A stretch of DNA of 54,757 nucleotides, from contig CAJUPX010000014.1 in the NCBI GenBank assembly GCA_910588685.1, positions 1 through 54,757 on the forward strand, read 5' to 3'. The notes under the pieces are model-generated. The model saw only the letters and a program-made list of their open reading frames with translations, did no database searches and was not told the origin of the DNA. Positions 8,895 to 16,338 of the stretch are shown piece after piece. The DNA is from an uncultured Christensenellaceae bacterium. GTDB lineage: Bacteria > Bacillota > Clostridia > Christensenellales > Borkfalkiaceae. Each line of letters begins with the position of its first letter. Within the stretch, counting starts at the first letter, position 1. Both the position numbers and the translations under genes were made by a program.

Positions 8895-9801
8895 ACAGAT
8901 TTTCAGCGCGCGGGAAAACTATTCCCGCGCCGACGTGTTTTTAAGCGAACAACTTAAAGGCTTTACCCGCTCGGCTGTAAAAAAGCTGTTCGACGGCGGA
9001 TATGTCACGGTTAACGGTAAAATTTCCAAGCCGTCGCAAAGCCTTGTACCTTGCGATATTATAGAGGTGACCGTTCCCGACGCTGTGGAATATACGGCAA
9101 AACCCGAGGATATTCCCGTGGACATAGTTTACGAGGACAGGGATATAGCAGTTGTCAACAAGCCGCAGGGAATGACGGTGCATATGGGCAACGGCAATAC
9201 TGAGGGCACGCTCGTAAACGCGCTTTTGTATAAGCTCGACAGTTTGAGCGGCATTAACGGCGTAATACGCCCAGGCATTGTGCACAGAATAGACAAAGAC
9301 ACTTCCGGTCTTCTGGTCGTTGCAAAAAACGATTCCGCGCATTTAAGCCTTGCCGGGCAGATAGAAAATAAAACCTGCAAGAGAGTATATCTTGCGCTTT
9401 TGGAAGGCGTGCTCAAAAAAGATAGCGGCACGGTTACAACGTACATAGGGCGCGACCCGCGCGACCGCGTGAAAATGGCTGTGACCGAGCCTGAAAAAGG
9501 CAAGCTGGCTATAACTGATTATACGGTTTTAAAAAGATACGCAGAGGGATATACGCTCTGCCGTTTCGATTTGCACACAGGCAGAACGCATCAGATACGC
9601 GTGCACGCAAAACATCTCGGGCACCCGGTGGTCGGCGACCCGGTATACGGCATAAAAAAACAGAAATTCAAGCTCGGCGGTCAGCTTCTGCACGCGTGGC
9701 GGCTGACGCTCGTACATCCTTCGTCGGGTGAGAAAATGACCTTTGAAGCGCCGCTGCCCGATTATTTTACGCAAGTTTTAAATAAACTGACGGCAAATTA
9801 A
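8887..9801 (+). CDS. rluD: RluA-family 23S rRNA pseudouridine synthase (RluD type)
   Basis: Isomerises uridines in 23S rRNA to pseudouridine. An S4 RNA-binding domain occupies residues about 10-75 (SRADVFLSE, KKLFDGGYVTVNGK), followed by the synthase domain with the catalytic-Asp motif HRIDKDTSGLL near residue 138 and GRTHQIRVHAKHLGHPVVGDPVYG near residue 235. It has 304 residues and overlaps lspA by 8 bases, the usual lspA-rluD pairing. The last base of its stop codon is the first base of the left 16-bp repeat of the inserted element, so the gene has been separated from its native downstream sequence. Confidence 0.93.
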   Translation: MNKQIFSARENYSRADVFLSEQLKGFTRSAVKKLFDGGYVTVNGKISKPSQSLVPCDIIEVTVPDAVEYTAKPEDIPVDIVYEDRDIAVVNKPQGMTVHMGNGNTEGTLVNALLYKLDSLSGINGVIRPGIVHRIDKDTSGLLVVAKNDSAHLSLAGQIENKTCKRVYLALLEGVLKKDSGTVTTYIGRDPRDRVKMAVTEPEKGKLAITDYTVLKRYAEGYTLCRFDLHTGRTHQIRVHAKHLGHPVVGDPVYGIKKQKFKLGGQLLHAWRLTLVHPSSGEKMTFEAPLPDYFTQVLNKLTAN

Positions 9802-9816
9802 AAAATTATTTATTCA
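9801..9816. repeat. Left 16-bp direct repeat of the inserted element
   Basis: AAAAATTATTTATTCA, identical to 23793-23808. Neighbouring bases differ on both sides, so the identity is exactly 16 bp. It is immediately followed by TGTAATGG. It is either a target-site duplication (15-16 bp) or an attachment-site core. Confidence 0.85.
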
Positions 9817-9829
9817 TGTAATGGTAAGA

Positions 9830-9863
9830 TAGGTTCGTAACATGATTACGACCTATTTTTTTT
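9830..9863 (+). terminator. First of two tandem terminators inside the left end
   Basis: TAGGTTCGTAA / TTACGACCTA stem with one bulged T and a CATGA loop (9830-9855), followed by eight T. It lies 14 bases inside the element, downstream of rluD. Confidence 0.8.
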
Positions 9864-9864
9864 A

Positions 9865-9897
9865 CGGTTCGTAACAACAGTTACGAGCCGATTTTTT
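9865..9897 (+). terminator. Second tandem terminator inside the left end
   Basis: CGGTTCGTAAC / GTTACGAGCCG stem (9865-9890, one G-T pair, loop AACA) followed by a T run. It shares GGTTCGTAAC with the first hairpin. Together they block read-through from rluD into the element. The shared inverted arms could also be protein-binding sites of the element end. Confidence 0.8.
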
Positions 9898-9913
9898 ATT
9901 TTTGGAGGAAGCT

Positions 9914-10063
9914 ATGAAAAAATACACCGTAATGATTATCGGAGATAGCGGCAAATACGAAACGGTTGCAAGCGGCGTAAACGGCAGACTTGCGGGCGCG
10001 ATCGCAAAGCACTACCGCGCAAAAGGCGTATGGGCTCAAACCAAAGAGGAGGAGCAGAAATGA
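9914..10063 (+). CDS. Small protein of unknown function (49 aa)
   Basis: The first gene of the element. It begins MKKYTVMIIGDSGKYE after a strong TTGGAGGA ribosome-binding site and ends in the start codon of the next gene (ATGA overlap), which argues that it is translated. The product is a short mixed alpha/beta sequence with a central Gly-rich turn. I do not recognise a family. It starts right after the twin terminators, so it must have its own promoter, or one inside the element end, although none is obvious. Confidence 0.65.
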   Translation: MKKYTVMIIGDSGKYETVASGVNGRLAGAIAKHYRAKGVWAQTKEEEQK

Positions 10064-10287
10064 CACACTACGACATTTTAGTTGCCGTACACTACCCCGA
10101 GGGGTTCAAGCACAGAACGAAGCGTCCCACGCTTAAGATTGGCTACATAGTAAAAGCCCTGGACGAAGCGACCGCCAAACAGGACGCGCTGAACTGCGCC
10201 AAGTTAACGCAAGCGCAGCACCCGCGCAAATACAAAGGTTGCACATTCTCGGTGCAGCCCGACGACATAAAAATTTTTGAATTTTAA
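10060..10287 (+). CDS. Small protein of unknown function (75 aa)
   Basis: Starts MTHYDILVAVHYPEGF; the ATG at 10060 overlaps the previous stop and follows AGGAGGAG. An in-frame earlier ATG (10030) lies inside the previous gene without a ribosome-binding site and is rejected. The sequence is basic, with no membrane segment and no recognised motif. Early-region phage genes are commonly of this kind. Confidence 0.7.
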   Translation: MTHYDILVAVHYPEGFKHRTKRPTLKIGYIVKALDEATAKQDALNCAKLTQAQHPRKYKGCTFSVQPDDIKIFEF

Positions 10288-10299
10288 GGGAGGGCAACA

Positions 10300-10482
10300 A
10301 TGTCAAGGCGTGAATTCATAGAAAGCGTTTCGAGATTTTGCGGACGAAAGGAAGCTGTTGCGATCGCAAACGACTACACCGACAAAGAGATTGAAGAACA
10401 CGGCAAAGACCTCGCGGGCGAGCTTGCCGAAGAATACAGATTTAATGCAAACGTAAACCGCTACCGGAACTGCGGTTACTAA
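10300..10482 (+). CDS. Small protein of unknown function (60 aa)
   Basis: Begins MSRREFIESVSRFCGRKE with GGGAGGGC as ribosome-binding site 12 bases after the previous stop. Predominantly helical and acidic in the middle (DYTDKEIEEHGKD). No recognised family. It ends 95 bases before the next gene; that gap contains an ACGCGCC/GGCGCGT inverted repeat at about 10516-10540. Confidence 0.65.
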   Translation: MSRREFIESVSRFCGRKEAVAIANDYTDKEIEEHGKDLAGELAEEYRFNANVNRYRNCGY

Positions 10483-10577
10483 AACCCCGCTGACGAGTCT
10501 TTGAAAATTAAGACGAAACGCGCCGAGAGGAGGCGGCGCGTCCGGGGGGAAACCCACTACCAAAAAGGAGGTGCAGA

Positions 10578-10742
10578 ATGGGAAAGAACGGCGAGAGCTT
10601 GAGCAAGGAAAAGAGGCTGACGCTTTGTATTTCGCAAGCTATGTTCGACAAGTTGGCAGAGCAGGCAAAGTCCGAAGATACGAGCGTGAGCGCGTACGTT
10701 CGCAAGCTCATTAAAGACGATTTAACCAAGCGCGAAGCGTAG
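10578..10742 (+). CDS. Ribbon-helix-helix protein (54 aa)
   Basis: A short product whose sequence follows the ribbon-helix-helix pattern: a beta strand KRLTLCIS, then two helices around AMFDKLAEQAK and SVSAYVRKLIKDDL. Such proteins dimerise and bind DNA as autoregulators or antitoxins. The ATG at 10578 follows AAGGAGGTG. No toxin gene is adjacent, so a regulator of the element's early genes is the more likely role. It precedes the XRE regulator by 20 bases. Confidence 0.75.
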   Translation: MGKNGESLSKEKRLTLCISQAMFDKLAEQAKSEDTSVSAYVRKLIKDDLTKREA

Positions 10743-10771
10743 ACAGCGAACAAGAAAAGGAGGTGAGAGCA

Positions 10772-11296
10772 ATACCAAAGTTCAAAGAGCTACGCGAAGA
10801 AAGGGGCTTGCAAGCAAAGCAAGTCGCAGAACGGGCGGGCATTGACGTAACAATGTATTCACGGTTCGAGAACTATCGGGCGTTACCGATACCCGAAGAT
10901 TTCGAAAGAATAATCGAAGCGTTGAATTGCACGCCGAACGAAGTATACAGCCCCGACGAAGTAAGACTTCTGCCGAACGCAAACAGAGTGGAAGCCACGG
11001 GCGGGGCAAGAACGACAGCAGAGCCGACGGAATACAAAATGACCGTACGACTCGGGAACGATAGCCGACAAGTGCTTACACGGGAAGTGCTACAAAAATG
11101 CGGCTATAAAAGTATTAACGAATGGGTTGCGGTTTGCGTACAGCGGCTCAAAAGTCAATACGACGCAATTATCAGCGCAGAAAAAAAGCCCCGCAATGCC
11201 TTACGCAACAAGGCACACGGAGCAGTCGGAGCGAGGCAATCCACAAATACCCCGACCGACACAATTCTATCAAAATCAAAAACTTTTGTCAAATAG
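10772..11296 (+). CDS. XRE-family helix-turn-helix regulator
   Basis: An XRE/cro DNA-binding domain spans residues about 3-55: PKFKELREERGLQAKQVAERAG, then YSRFENYRALP, with a C-terminal extension of about 115 residues of unknown function. The start is unusual. AAAGGAGGTG (10756-10765) would place initiation at ATA 10772, giving M-P-K-F-K, while the only standard codon nearby, GTG at 10763, overlaps the ribosome-binding site itself. I prefer ATA, with moderate confidence. Likely a repressor or activator of the element. It sits between early genes and the Erf gene. Confidence 0.75.
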   Translation: MPKFKELREERGLQAKQVAERAGIDVTMYSRFENYRALPIPEDFERIIEALNCTPNEVYSPDEVRLLPNANRVEATGGARTTAEPTEYKMTVRLGNDSRQVLTREVLQKCGYKSINEWVAVCVQRLKSQYDAIISAEKKPRNALRNKAHGAVGARQSTNTPTDTILSKSKTFVK

Positions 11297-11310
11297 GAGG
11301 CAAACAAAAA

Positions 11311-11532
11311 ATGAAAGTTTACGCAAGCTACGAGAACGGCTACAAGGAACAGCAGGTCGCCATTAAGGAAACGACGCAGGCGCTTATTAACGAAGCTATC
11401 GCCGCAAGACTCAATGACGGAAAAATTAAGGCTGACGAGTTAGCACTTTACGGCGCAATTATGGAAGAAGCCGAGGGCGCGGTCGCATACGCCCGCAAGC
11501 AGTACACAGAAGAAAAGGAGGGCAAAAAATAA
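11311..11532 (+). CDS. Small protein of unknown function (73 aa)
   Basis: Starts MKVYASYENGYKEQQ after TAGGAGG; its TAA overlaps the ATG of the Erf gene. The sequence is helical, with a lysine/glutamate-rich C-terminus. Position directly before a recombination gene suggests a role in the same process, but there is no motif to support this. A longer in-frame ORF upstream is an artefact overlapping the regulator gene. Confidence 0.65.
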   Translation: MKVYASYENGYKEQQVAIKETTQALINEAIAARLNDGKIKADELALYGAIMEEAEGAVAYARKQYTEEKEGKK

Positions 11533-12494
11533 TGGCAGCCACAACCGAAAAGCAGACGACCGAAACAAAGGCAACCACGCCGAAAAAGACTGCGGACAAG
11601 CCCGCAACCCTCAATATTTTTCAGCGTATGCTCGCAGCGACGAGCGAAATCAACCGCGTCGCAAAGAACCTTAAAGTCGACATAAGCAAAAGCCAATCTT
11701 ACAAGGCGGTTGCGGAGTCGGACGTTCTGGAAGCAGTAAAGCCGATCGAGGAAAAGTACGGTATTTATTCGTACCCCGTTTCGCGCACCGTAATCAAGGA
11801 CGAAGCCTACACCACACCGAGTGAATACGACGGACGCAAGAGCGAGAAAACAACATTCTTCATGCGACTTGCAACCGTATACCGTTTCGTCAACATAGAC
11901 AAGCCCGACGAGTATATCGACATTACCACTTACGGCGACGGAGTAGACACGCAGGACAAGGCACCGGGCAAGGCTATGACCTACGCCGACAGTCTGCGAA
12001 TGCGCGACCTTTTTATGAACCCGAAACTTGCGGGCGTATTCCCGCAGTTTGCACCGGGTGAGCGGTTGCAGAACGTATACTCATTCGCACAAACCGAAAA
12101 GCGGGTGCAAGACTACCTCGTCGCCGCGTTAAACGGCACTATAACAGCCGAGGGCGCAATCGCAGTAAAAGGGCAACAGCAAGCCGTTTTGAGCCGTGTG
12201 TGCGCCTTGCAAGCCGTAATCGAGGGCTTTATCAACGATATGCCGAAAGTAGTACAAGCGTTACGCAAGAACGCGCCGCTGTACCTACCGTACGCCACGC
12301 TGAAGCAGCTCGAGGACACCAAGACGACCGCGGGCAAAATAAAGGCTATGCGGGCAGTAATGGACAACTTCCAATACAACCCAGACCTCGGCGCGCTTAA
12401 CAGCGTGAAGAAAGAGAACCCCGAGCAATTCGACCGCAACAAGAAAGCGTGGGAGAAGAAAGTTGGTTACAGCAGGAGGCTGAAAAAGGTATGA
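11532..12494 (+). CDS. Erf-type single-strand annealing protein
   Basis: Resembles the ERF superfamily of phage recombinases, which anneal complementary single strands during recombination-dependent replication or circularisation. The family pattern is seen in residues about 28-150: LNIFQRMLAATSEI, SYKAVAESDVLEAVKPIEEKYGIYSYPV, then the TYGDGVDTQDKAPGKAMTYADSLRMRDLF segment (the aromatic GxGxDxxDKAxxKAxTyA motif). The N-terminal 27 residues are Thr/Lys-rich. The protein has 320 residues, longer than the usual 200-250. It is the only recognisable DNA metabolism gene of the element apart from the DDE recombinase and the broken reverse transcriptase. Confidence 0.85.
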   Translation: MAATTEKQTTETKATTPKKTADKPATLNIFQRMLAATSEINRVAKNLKVDISKSQSYKAVAESDVLEAVKPIEEKYGIYSYPVSRTVIKDEAYTTPSEYDGRKSEKTTFFMRLATVYRFVNIDKPDEYIDITTYGDGVDTQDKAPGKAMTYADSLRMRDLFMNPKLAGVFPQFAPGERLQNVYSFAQTEKRVQDYLVAALNGTITAEGAIAVKGQQQAVLSRVCALQAVIEGFINDMPKVVQALRKNAPLYLPYATLKQLEDTKTTAGKIKAMRAVMDNFQYNPDLGALNSVKKENPEQFDRNKKAWEKKVGYSRRLKKV

Positions 12495-13441
12495 ATAAAG
12501 TACGAATAACCGCCGACGCGGTGCTTGCCATAATTCGCGGAATTTTCGAGGACGAGGACGTCGACATTGTAATCGACGACCCCGAAGCCCCCGAGGGTTG
12601 GCAGGGTAAGACCGTTTCGGAGATACTCAACGTTGAGTATTACACATATAAACACCGCCCGAAATCGACGCAGGACGCTATAAATGCGATACTCGCCGAG
12701 AAAGGGCAGACGAACGAACTCGGTGCGCTGAATTGCGCATACGGGCTTTTAACGTTGGAAACTATCGAGCGGCTTTTTTCAAAAGACGTCGATATGGTAG
12801 TTTTGGGCGCAAAACTTCAATACTACATACAGACCGAAAAAATCAAGCTGCTTGAATATTTAATCGAGGACAGCAACATTGCGACGAGCGGCTTACGCAT
12901 ACCCGTGCAATTCGGGAGCGAAACCCGCAAAGCGGTCGTCCTTTTCGACCGCCCGCTTGTAAGCGATATACAGACCGCCGCCCCGTTCGGGGAAATGGCG
13001 AACGTTGATGTTGATATTGCAATTTTGCTATACCCCGACGTCGTAAGTTACAGCAACTACACCGTGAATATTGAGTTCACGGAAAACGGAGAGGCAAAGA
13101 GCGCGGACATTCCGCTGTCGAGTTTTTCGGTTGCAGAAACTATGACGCAAGACGCGCTCCCCGGAATACAAGCGAAAGAGCAAGTGGGAAATATAAACCT
13201 TTCCCGCGCCGTTTCGTTCGTTTTGGTATTCGAGGGCTACAACAACCCGTTTATAAACTACATAACCGACAAGCAGCTTGCAAGCGGTAAGGTCGACAAC
13301 AACGAGCAATACACAATGCGCGTTACCCGAGCGGGCAAGACCTACACGCACGCGGTTATTGTAAAAGACCACCAAACGGTGGTTAACGCCGATACGGGCA
13401 ACGAAACGCATACGCTGTCATTCACGAAGCGGGGTATTTGA
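12491..13441 (+). CDS. Unknown protein of the element, probably structural (316 aa)
   Basis: The ATG at 12491 overlaps the Erf stop (ATGA) and follows AGGAGG. The N-terminal half is acidic and helical (FEDEDVDIVIDD, then KLLEYLIEDS); the second half is beta-rich (VDVDIAILLYPDV, YNNPFINYITDKQ). There is no signal peptide, membrane segment or enzymatic motif. It is immediately followed by the Gly-zipper protein and the baseplate-like protein, so I infer a virion or tail component. I do not recognise a family. Confidence 0.6.
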   Translation: MNKVRITADAVLAIIRGIFEDEDVDIVIDDPEAPEGWQGKTVSEILNVEYYTYKHRPKSTQDAINAILAEKGQTNELGALNCAYGLLTLETIERLFSKDVDMVVLGAKLQYYIQTEKIKLLEYLIEDSNIATSGLRIPVQFGSETRKAVVLFDRPLVSDIQTAAPFGEMANVDVDIAILLYPDVVSYSNYTVNIEFTENGEAKSADIPLSSFSVAETMTQDALPGIQAKEQVGNINLSRAVSFVLVFEGYNNPFINYITDKQLASGKVDNNEQYTMRVTRAGKTYTHAVIVKDHQTVVNADTGNETHTLSFTKRGI

Positions 13442-13442
13442 T

Positions 13443-14009
13443 ATGGCACTTCACAATTTGAAAATTATCGTCTACGACGGCGGCAAAGCGGGCGACGGTA
13501 TATTCAGCGGTTCGAGCAACGACAAGGGCGAGAGCGGCACTGGCGACAACAAGAAGTCGCTTTTGTATAAGGTTTTGAACTACAATTCAACCATACGAAA
13601 CAAGGTAAAGCAGTCGACAAGCCCGACAACGTTCTTCGCCGTACAGCAGGGCGTGAGTCTTGCGGTGCAGACCGGGCGCGAGGCGATAAACTACTTCGTC
13701 AGCGATATCGGACGCGCCAATGGCGACAGTAACTACCAAGCAATCGTGAACCGCAAAATTGAAAAAGTAACCGACGCATTGAGCGTCGGACAAGGCGCAT
13801 TAAGCGGCGCAGCGGCGGGAGCTATGGCGGGACCGGTGGGCGCAGTAATAGGCGCGGTTATCGGGGCGGCGGCGTCCGGCATAAACCTCGGCTTCAAGTA
13901 CGCCGAGCGGGAAAGAGCATACCAACACACAATGTTCAAAGAGAACACCTCGCAAGCCTACCAACTTGCAAGGGCGAACTATTCCGCATACACAGGGAGG
14001 GTACGCTGA
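13443..14009 (+). CDS. Unknown protein with glycine-zipper segment (188 aa)
   Basis: Starts one base after the previous stop. The N-terminus contains a Gly/Ser/Asp-rich stretch. Residues about 115-150 form a Gly/Ala-rich hydrophobic segment with repeated GxxxG spacing (AGAMAGPVGAVIGAVIGAA), the pattern of membrane-inserting glycine zippers. In phages such segments occur in ejection or pore-forming tail proteins. No family is recognised and the function is an inference. It is followed by the baseplate-like gene. Confidence 0.6.
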   Translation: MALHNLKIIVYDGGKAGDGIFSGSSNDKGESGTGDNKKSLLYKVLNYNSTIRNKVKQSTSPTTFFAVQQGVSLAVQTGREAINYFVSDIGRANGDSNYQAIVNRKIEKVTDALSVGQGALSGAAAGAMAGPVGAVIGAVIGAAASGINLGFKYAERERAYQHTMFKENTSQAYQLARANYSAYTGRVR

Positions 14010-14011
14010 TT

Positions 14012-15565
14012 ATGTACTATTGGCGCGTTTTTTTATGGGAGAACGGACACAAATCAACTGAATACACGAAGCACGTCGTCGCGCCGATATTCCTTGAAGA
14101 TAAGCTCGACGAAACGCTCGACAGCGGCGAAGTTGTACTGAAAGCAATGCCGATTGCAACACGCAACGCTTTCCCGCCAAAAACGAAGTTCCGTCTTGAA
14201 CGCTACACAACCGAGGACTACACCGACACGCCCCGCAAGTGGGATTTAGTTGTCGAACACGACGACGTCGAGGAGTACGAGGGCTGCCCCGAGATTTGCA
14301 CGCACCGCGTGAACTTGATTGAAGCGTCGGTCATAGCGCAGGGAATGCACGTCGACAACATAGCGTTAACATACGAACTGCAAGACGTAGATTTGAATTA
14401 CAGAACCACGCTCCCAGACGAGGGGGTTACGGTTGCGAGTGTTTACCCCGGCGGTTCGCCGTATAACAGTTTTACGGACGGTGGACATTCGGACAGCTTC
14501 AACAATTGGCTGCTAAATTGGAACGGCGTCGATTATGCACACGCCACACCGGACAGACCAAGCGTTACATATTTTGAAACGAACTTCAAATTTGAGTGGA
14601 GCAACACCGGAAGCCTCAACGGGCTAATTGCAAAAATAAACGCAAGCACTGCCCGCGAGTTCACGTTTGATATTCCAAAGCTAACCGCCTACGCAGGCAC
14701 GGGCGACGCATGGCAAGAAATCGGCGAAATACCTACCAAAACAACCGTCACGTGGAAGAAATACAAACAGCGCGCAAGGCAAGACAGCGACGGTCACTAT
14801 ATTGCAGATGCACAGTACGCAGCCGAAGAAATAGACAACGGCACACTCGTGGACAAAACGAGCTTTCCGACGAGCAGCAGTGGTTTCCGCGCCCTTTCAT
14901 TGAGGACGAAAGTCGAAAACAATATTCTGTATATTTGCGAAACGCCGTACATTGGAGTGGTGTGGAGCAGGAACGACACAAAGTCGGGTTTTAGAATATT
15001 AAATTCAAAATGGATCGGCGACACGGAAGCGACAGGGTCGGACAATACAGAGTATGTTCCGATAAGCTACGCAACCGCAAATCAGCATTACACGCAAGCG
15101 TCCTTTACGACGTTTGCAATGGCAGACGAGGAAGCAATTTCAACGGGCGACGACGGGAACACTTACATTAGTTGGTACGAATACGAAATACAGATCCGCG
15201 AGGCGTTCTATGCGAGCGGTGGTACAAATATACCGGCGCGGCAATATTATTCGTGTACGGGCTATTGGCATGGACTCGATACAAGCAGTTTGAATGACGA
15301 CTATTGGTATTTTAACAAGACGCGGTTAGATCGAATAGCGATAACGTCATACCCGACGCAAGCACCGAGCGTTTACGTCAAAACGAGCATAACCGCGACC
15401 GTTGGAATGATAGACGTTAACGGCGGGAAGTTCCTAATGAAAGGAAAAAAATATTCCTGCTACGAGCTATTAAAAAAGGCGTTGCTTACGGTAGATACGC
15501 AAATAATCAATAATTCAACAACCGGAATTGACGAACTTCCGGGGAAACAATACGCGACGGAGTAA
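14012..15565 (+). CDS. Phage tail/baseplate-like protein, N-terminal part (frame broken)
   Basis: A 517-residue product starting MYYWRVFLWENG, with alternating aromatic and acidic beta-strand sequence. The end (KKYSCYELLKKALLTVDTQ) resembles baseplate proteins of Clostridia siphophages in my recollection; this is family impression, not a search result. It stops at 15563 just after a GGGG run. Reading the -1 frame from that run continues without interruption into the next ORF (15607-16338). The two ORFs are thus probably one gene of about 775 codons, broken by a one-base indel or joined by -1 frameshifting at G4A3 (15541-15547). Confidence 0.6.
   Translation: MYYWRVFLWENGHKSTEYTKHVVAPIFLEDKLDETLDSGEVVLKAMPIATRNAFPPKTKFRLERYTTEDYTDTPRKWDLVVEHDDVEEYEGCPEICTHRVNLIEASVIAQGMHVDNIALTYELQDVDLNYRTTLPDEGVTVASVYPGGSPYNSFTDGGHSDSFNNWLLNWNGVDYAHATPDRPSVTYFETNFKFEWSNTGSLNGLIAKINASTAREFTFDIPKLTAYAGTGDAWQEIGEIPTKTTVTWKKYKQRARQDSDGHYIADAQYAAEEIDNGTLVDKTSFPTSSSGFRALSLRTKVENNILYICETPYIGVVWSRNDTKSGFRILNSKWIGDTEATGSDNTEYVPISYATANQHYTQASFTTFAMADEEAISTGDDGNTYISWYEYEIQIREAFYASGGTNIPARQYYSCTGYWHGLDTSSLNDDYWYFNKTRLDRIAITSYPTQAPSVYVKTSITATVGMIDVNGGKFLMKGKKYSCYELLKKALLTVDTQIINNSTTGIDELPGKQYATE
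15541..15547 (+). other. Frameshift site candidate GGGGAAA
   Basis: Zero frame reads ccG GGG AAA. A -1 slip of the P-site tRNA from GGG (15542-15544) to GGG (15541-15543) is isoenergetic and puts the ribosome in the frame of the downstream ORF. The 0 frame ends 16 bases later and the -1 frame is closed above 15532. A canonical GGGAAAC heptamer is present but in the wrong register. A missing G would look the same. Confidence 0.4.
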
Positions 15566-15606
15566 ACAGCATTAAACCGCTTGACCCGAGCGACCACGCC
15601 GAGTGC

Positions 15607-16338
15607 GTGGTTTCGCTTCTTCACTACCCGACAAGAAACGGAATAATTTTTGAATGGGACATGGAGGACAACTTCAAAGCGGGCGACTTTATAGATGCGG
15701 GGCTTTCCGGCGTAAAAGAGAATGGCGAAGCGTATGTGGCGCAGCAGTCGCATCGGTACGTTGACGTTATGGGACGCGCCGACCTTTTCACTTTCCGACT
15801 GTTCAATAAAACGAATTGGACGATCGGGCAAGCGCGACAGCTTCCCAAAGCGGCGTATGTGCCGACCGAAAGCGAAAGCGACATTTACCTCCCGTCCCCG
15901 TACACGATAGGACTCGACAAAGACAACCGAGAGGCGATATCGTTTAACTTCCAAATAAACTTACTGCACCGCACGACCGAACAAGACAGCGAAGATTTTA
16001 TCACGCTTGCAAACCTATTCGGAGAAAAGGAAAGCGCGTTAAAAATGTGCCTTTTAGACACTACGCAAAGTATGTTTAACCAAGATATAAACGCTTCGCT
16101 TCACAACGTCCTTGCGGACAACGTGCAATATTCTTTGATAGACAACGCCACGCTGAACGCTATCGAAATAAGAATAACCGAGCCCACGGGCGTGGACTTG
16201 GCAAAAGTAAAGGCGATCGCGCTATACGAGGAAACGCAAGGAGGCTCGCGGTATGCGTATATCATTAAAAACATAGAAAAAACACCAACCGAGCAAAGGC
16301 TCAAAAGTTGGTGGTTAGTTCCCGTATTTAGCGATTAG
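15607..16338 (+). CDS. Phage tail/baseplate-like protein, C-terminal part (frame broken)
   Basis: Continues the gene at 14012 in the -1 frame. The only possible independent start, GTG 15607, has no ribosome-binding site, whereas the frame is open back to 15532 and reads G-E-T-I-R-D-G-V from the GGGG run. The product is beta-rich with aromatic residues (LLHYPTRNGIIFEWDM, PAAYVP-like segments, LPSPYTIGLDKDNREAISFNFQ), consistent with a baseplate or host-binding region. Its stop overlaps the convergent lipoprotein stop by 3-4 bases, leaving no terminator between them. Confidence 0.6.
   Translation: MVSLLHYPTRNGIIFEWDMEDNFKAGDFIDAGLSGVKENGEAYVAQQSHRYVDVMGRADLFTFRLFNKTNWTIGQARQLPKAAYVPTESESDIYLPSPYTIGLDKDNREAISFNFQINLLHRTTEQDSEDFITLANLFGEKESALKMCLLDTTQSMFNQDINASLHNVLADNVQYSLIDNATLNAIEIRITEPTGVDLAKVKAIALYEETQGGSRYAYIIKNIEKTPTEQRLKSWWLVPVFSD

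Noticed and set aside
9801..9816. tRNA 3' end as attachment site of the element
   Set aside because: No tRNA is present at either end; the repeat is AT-rich intergenic sequence.
15542..15548. GGGAAAC, a classic -1 frameshift heptamer
   Set aside because: It is not in the X-XXY-YYZ register of the upstream frame; only the GGGG slip is compatible.
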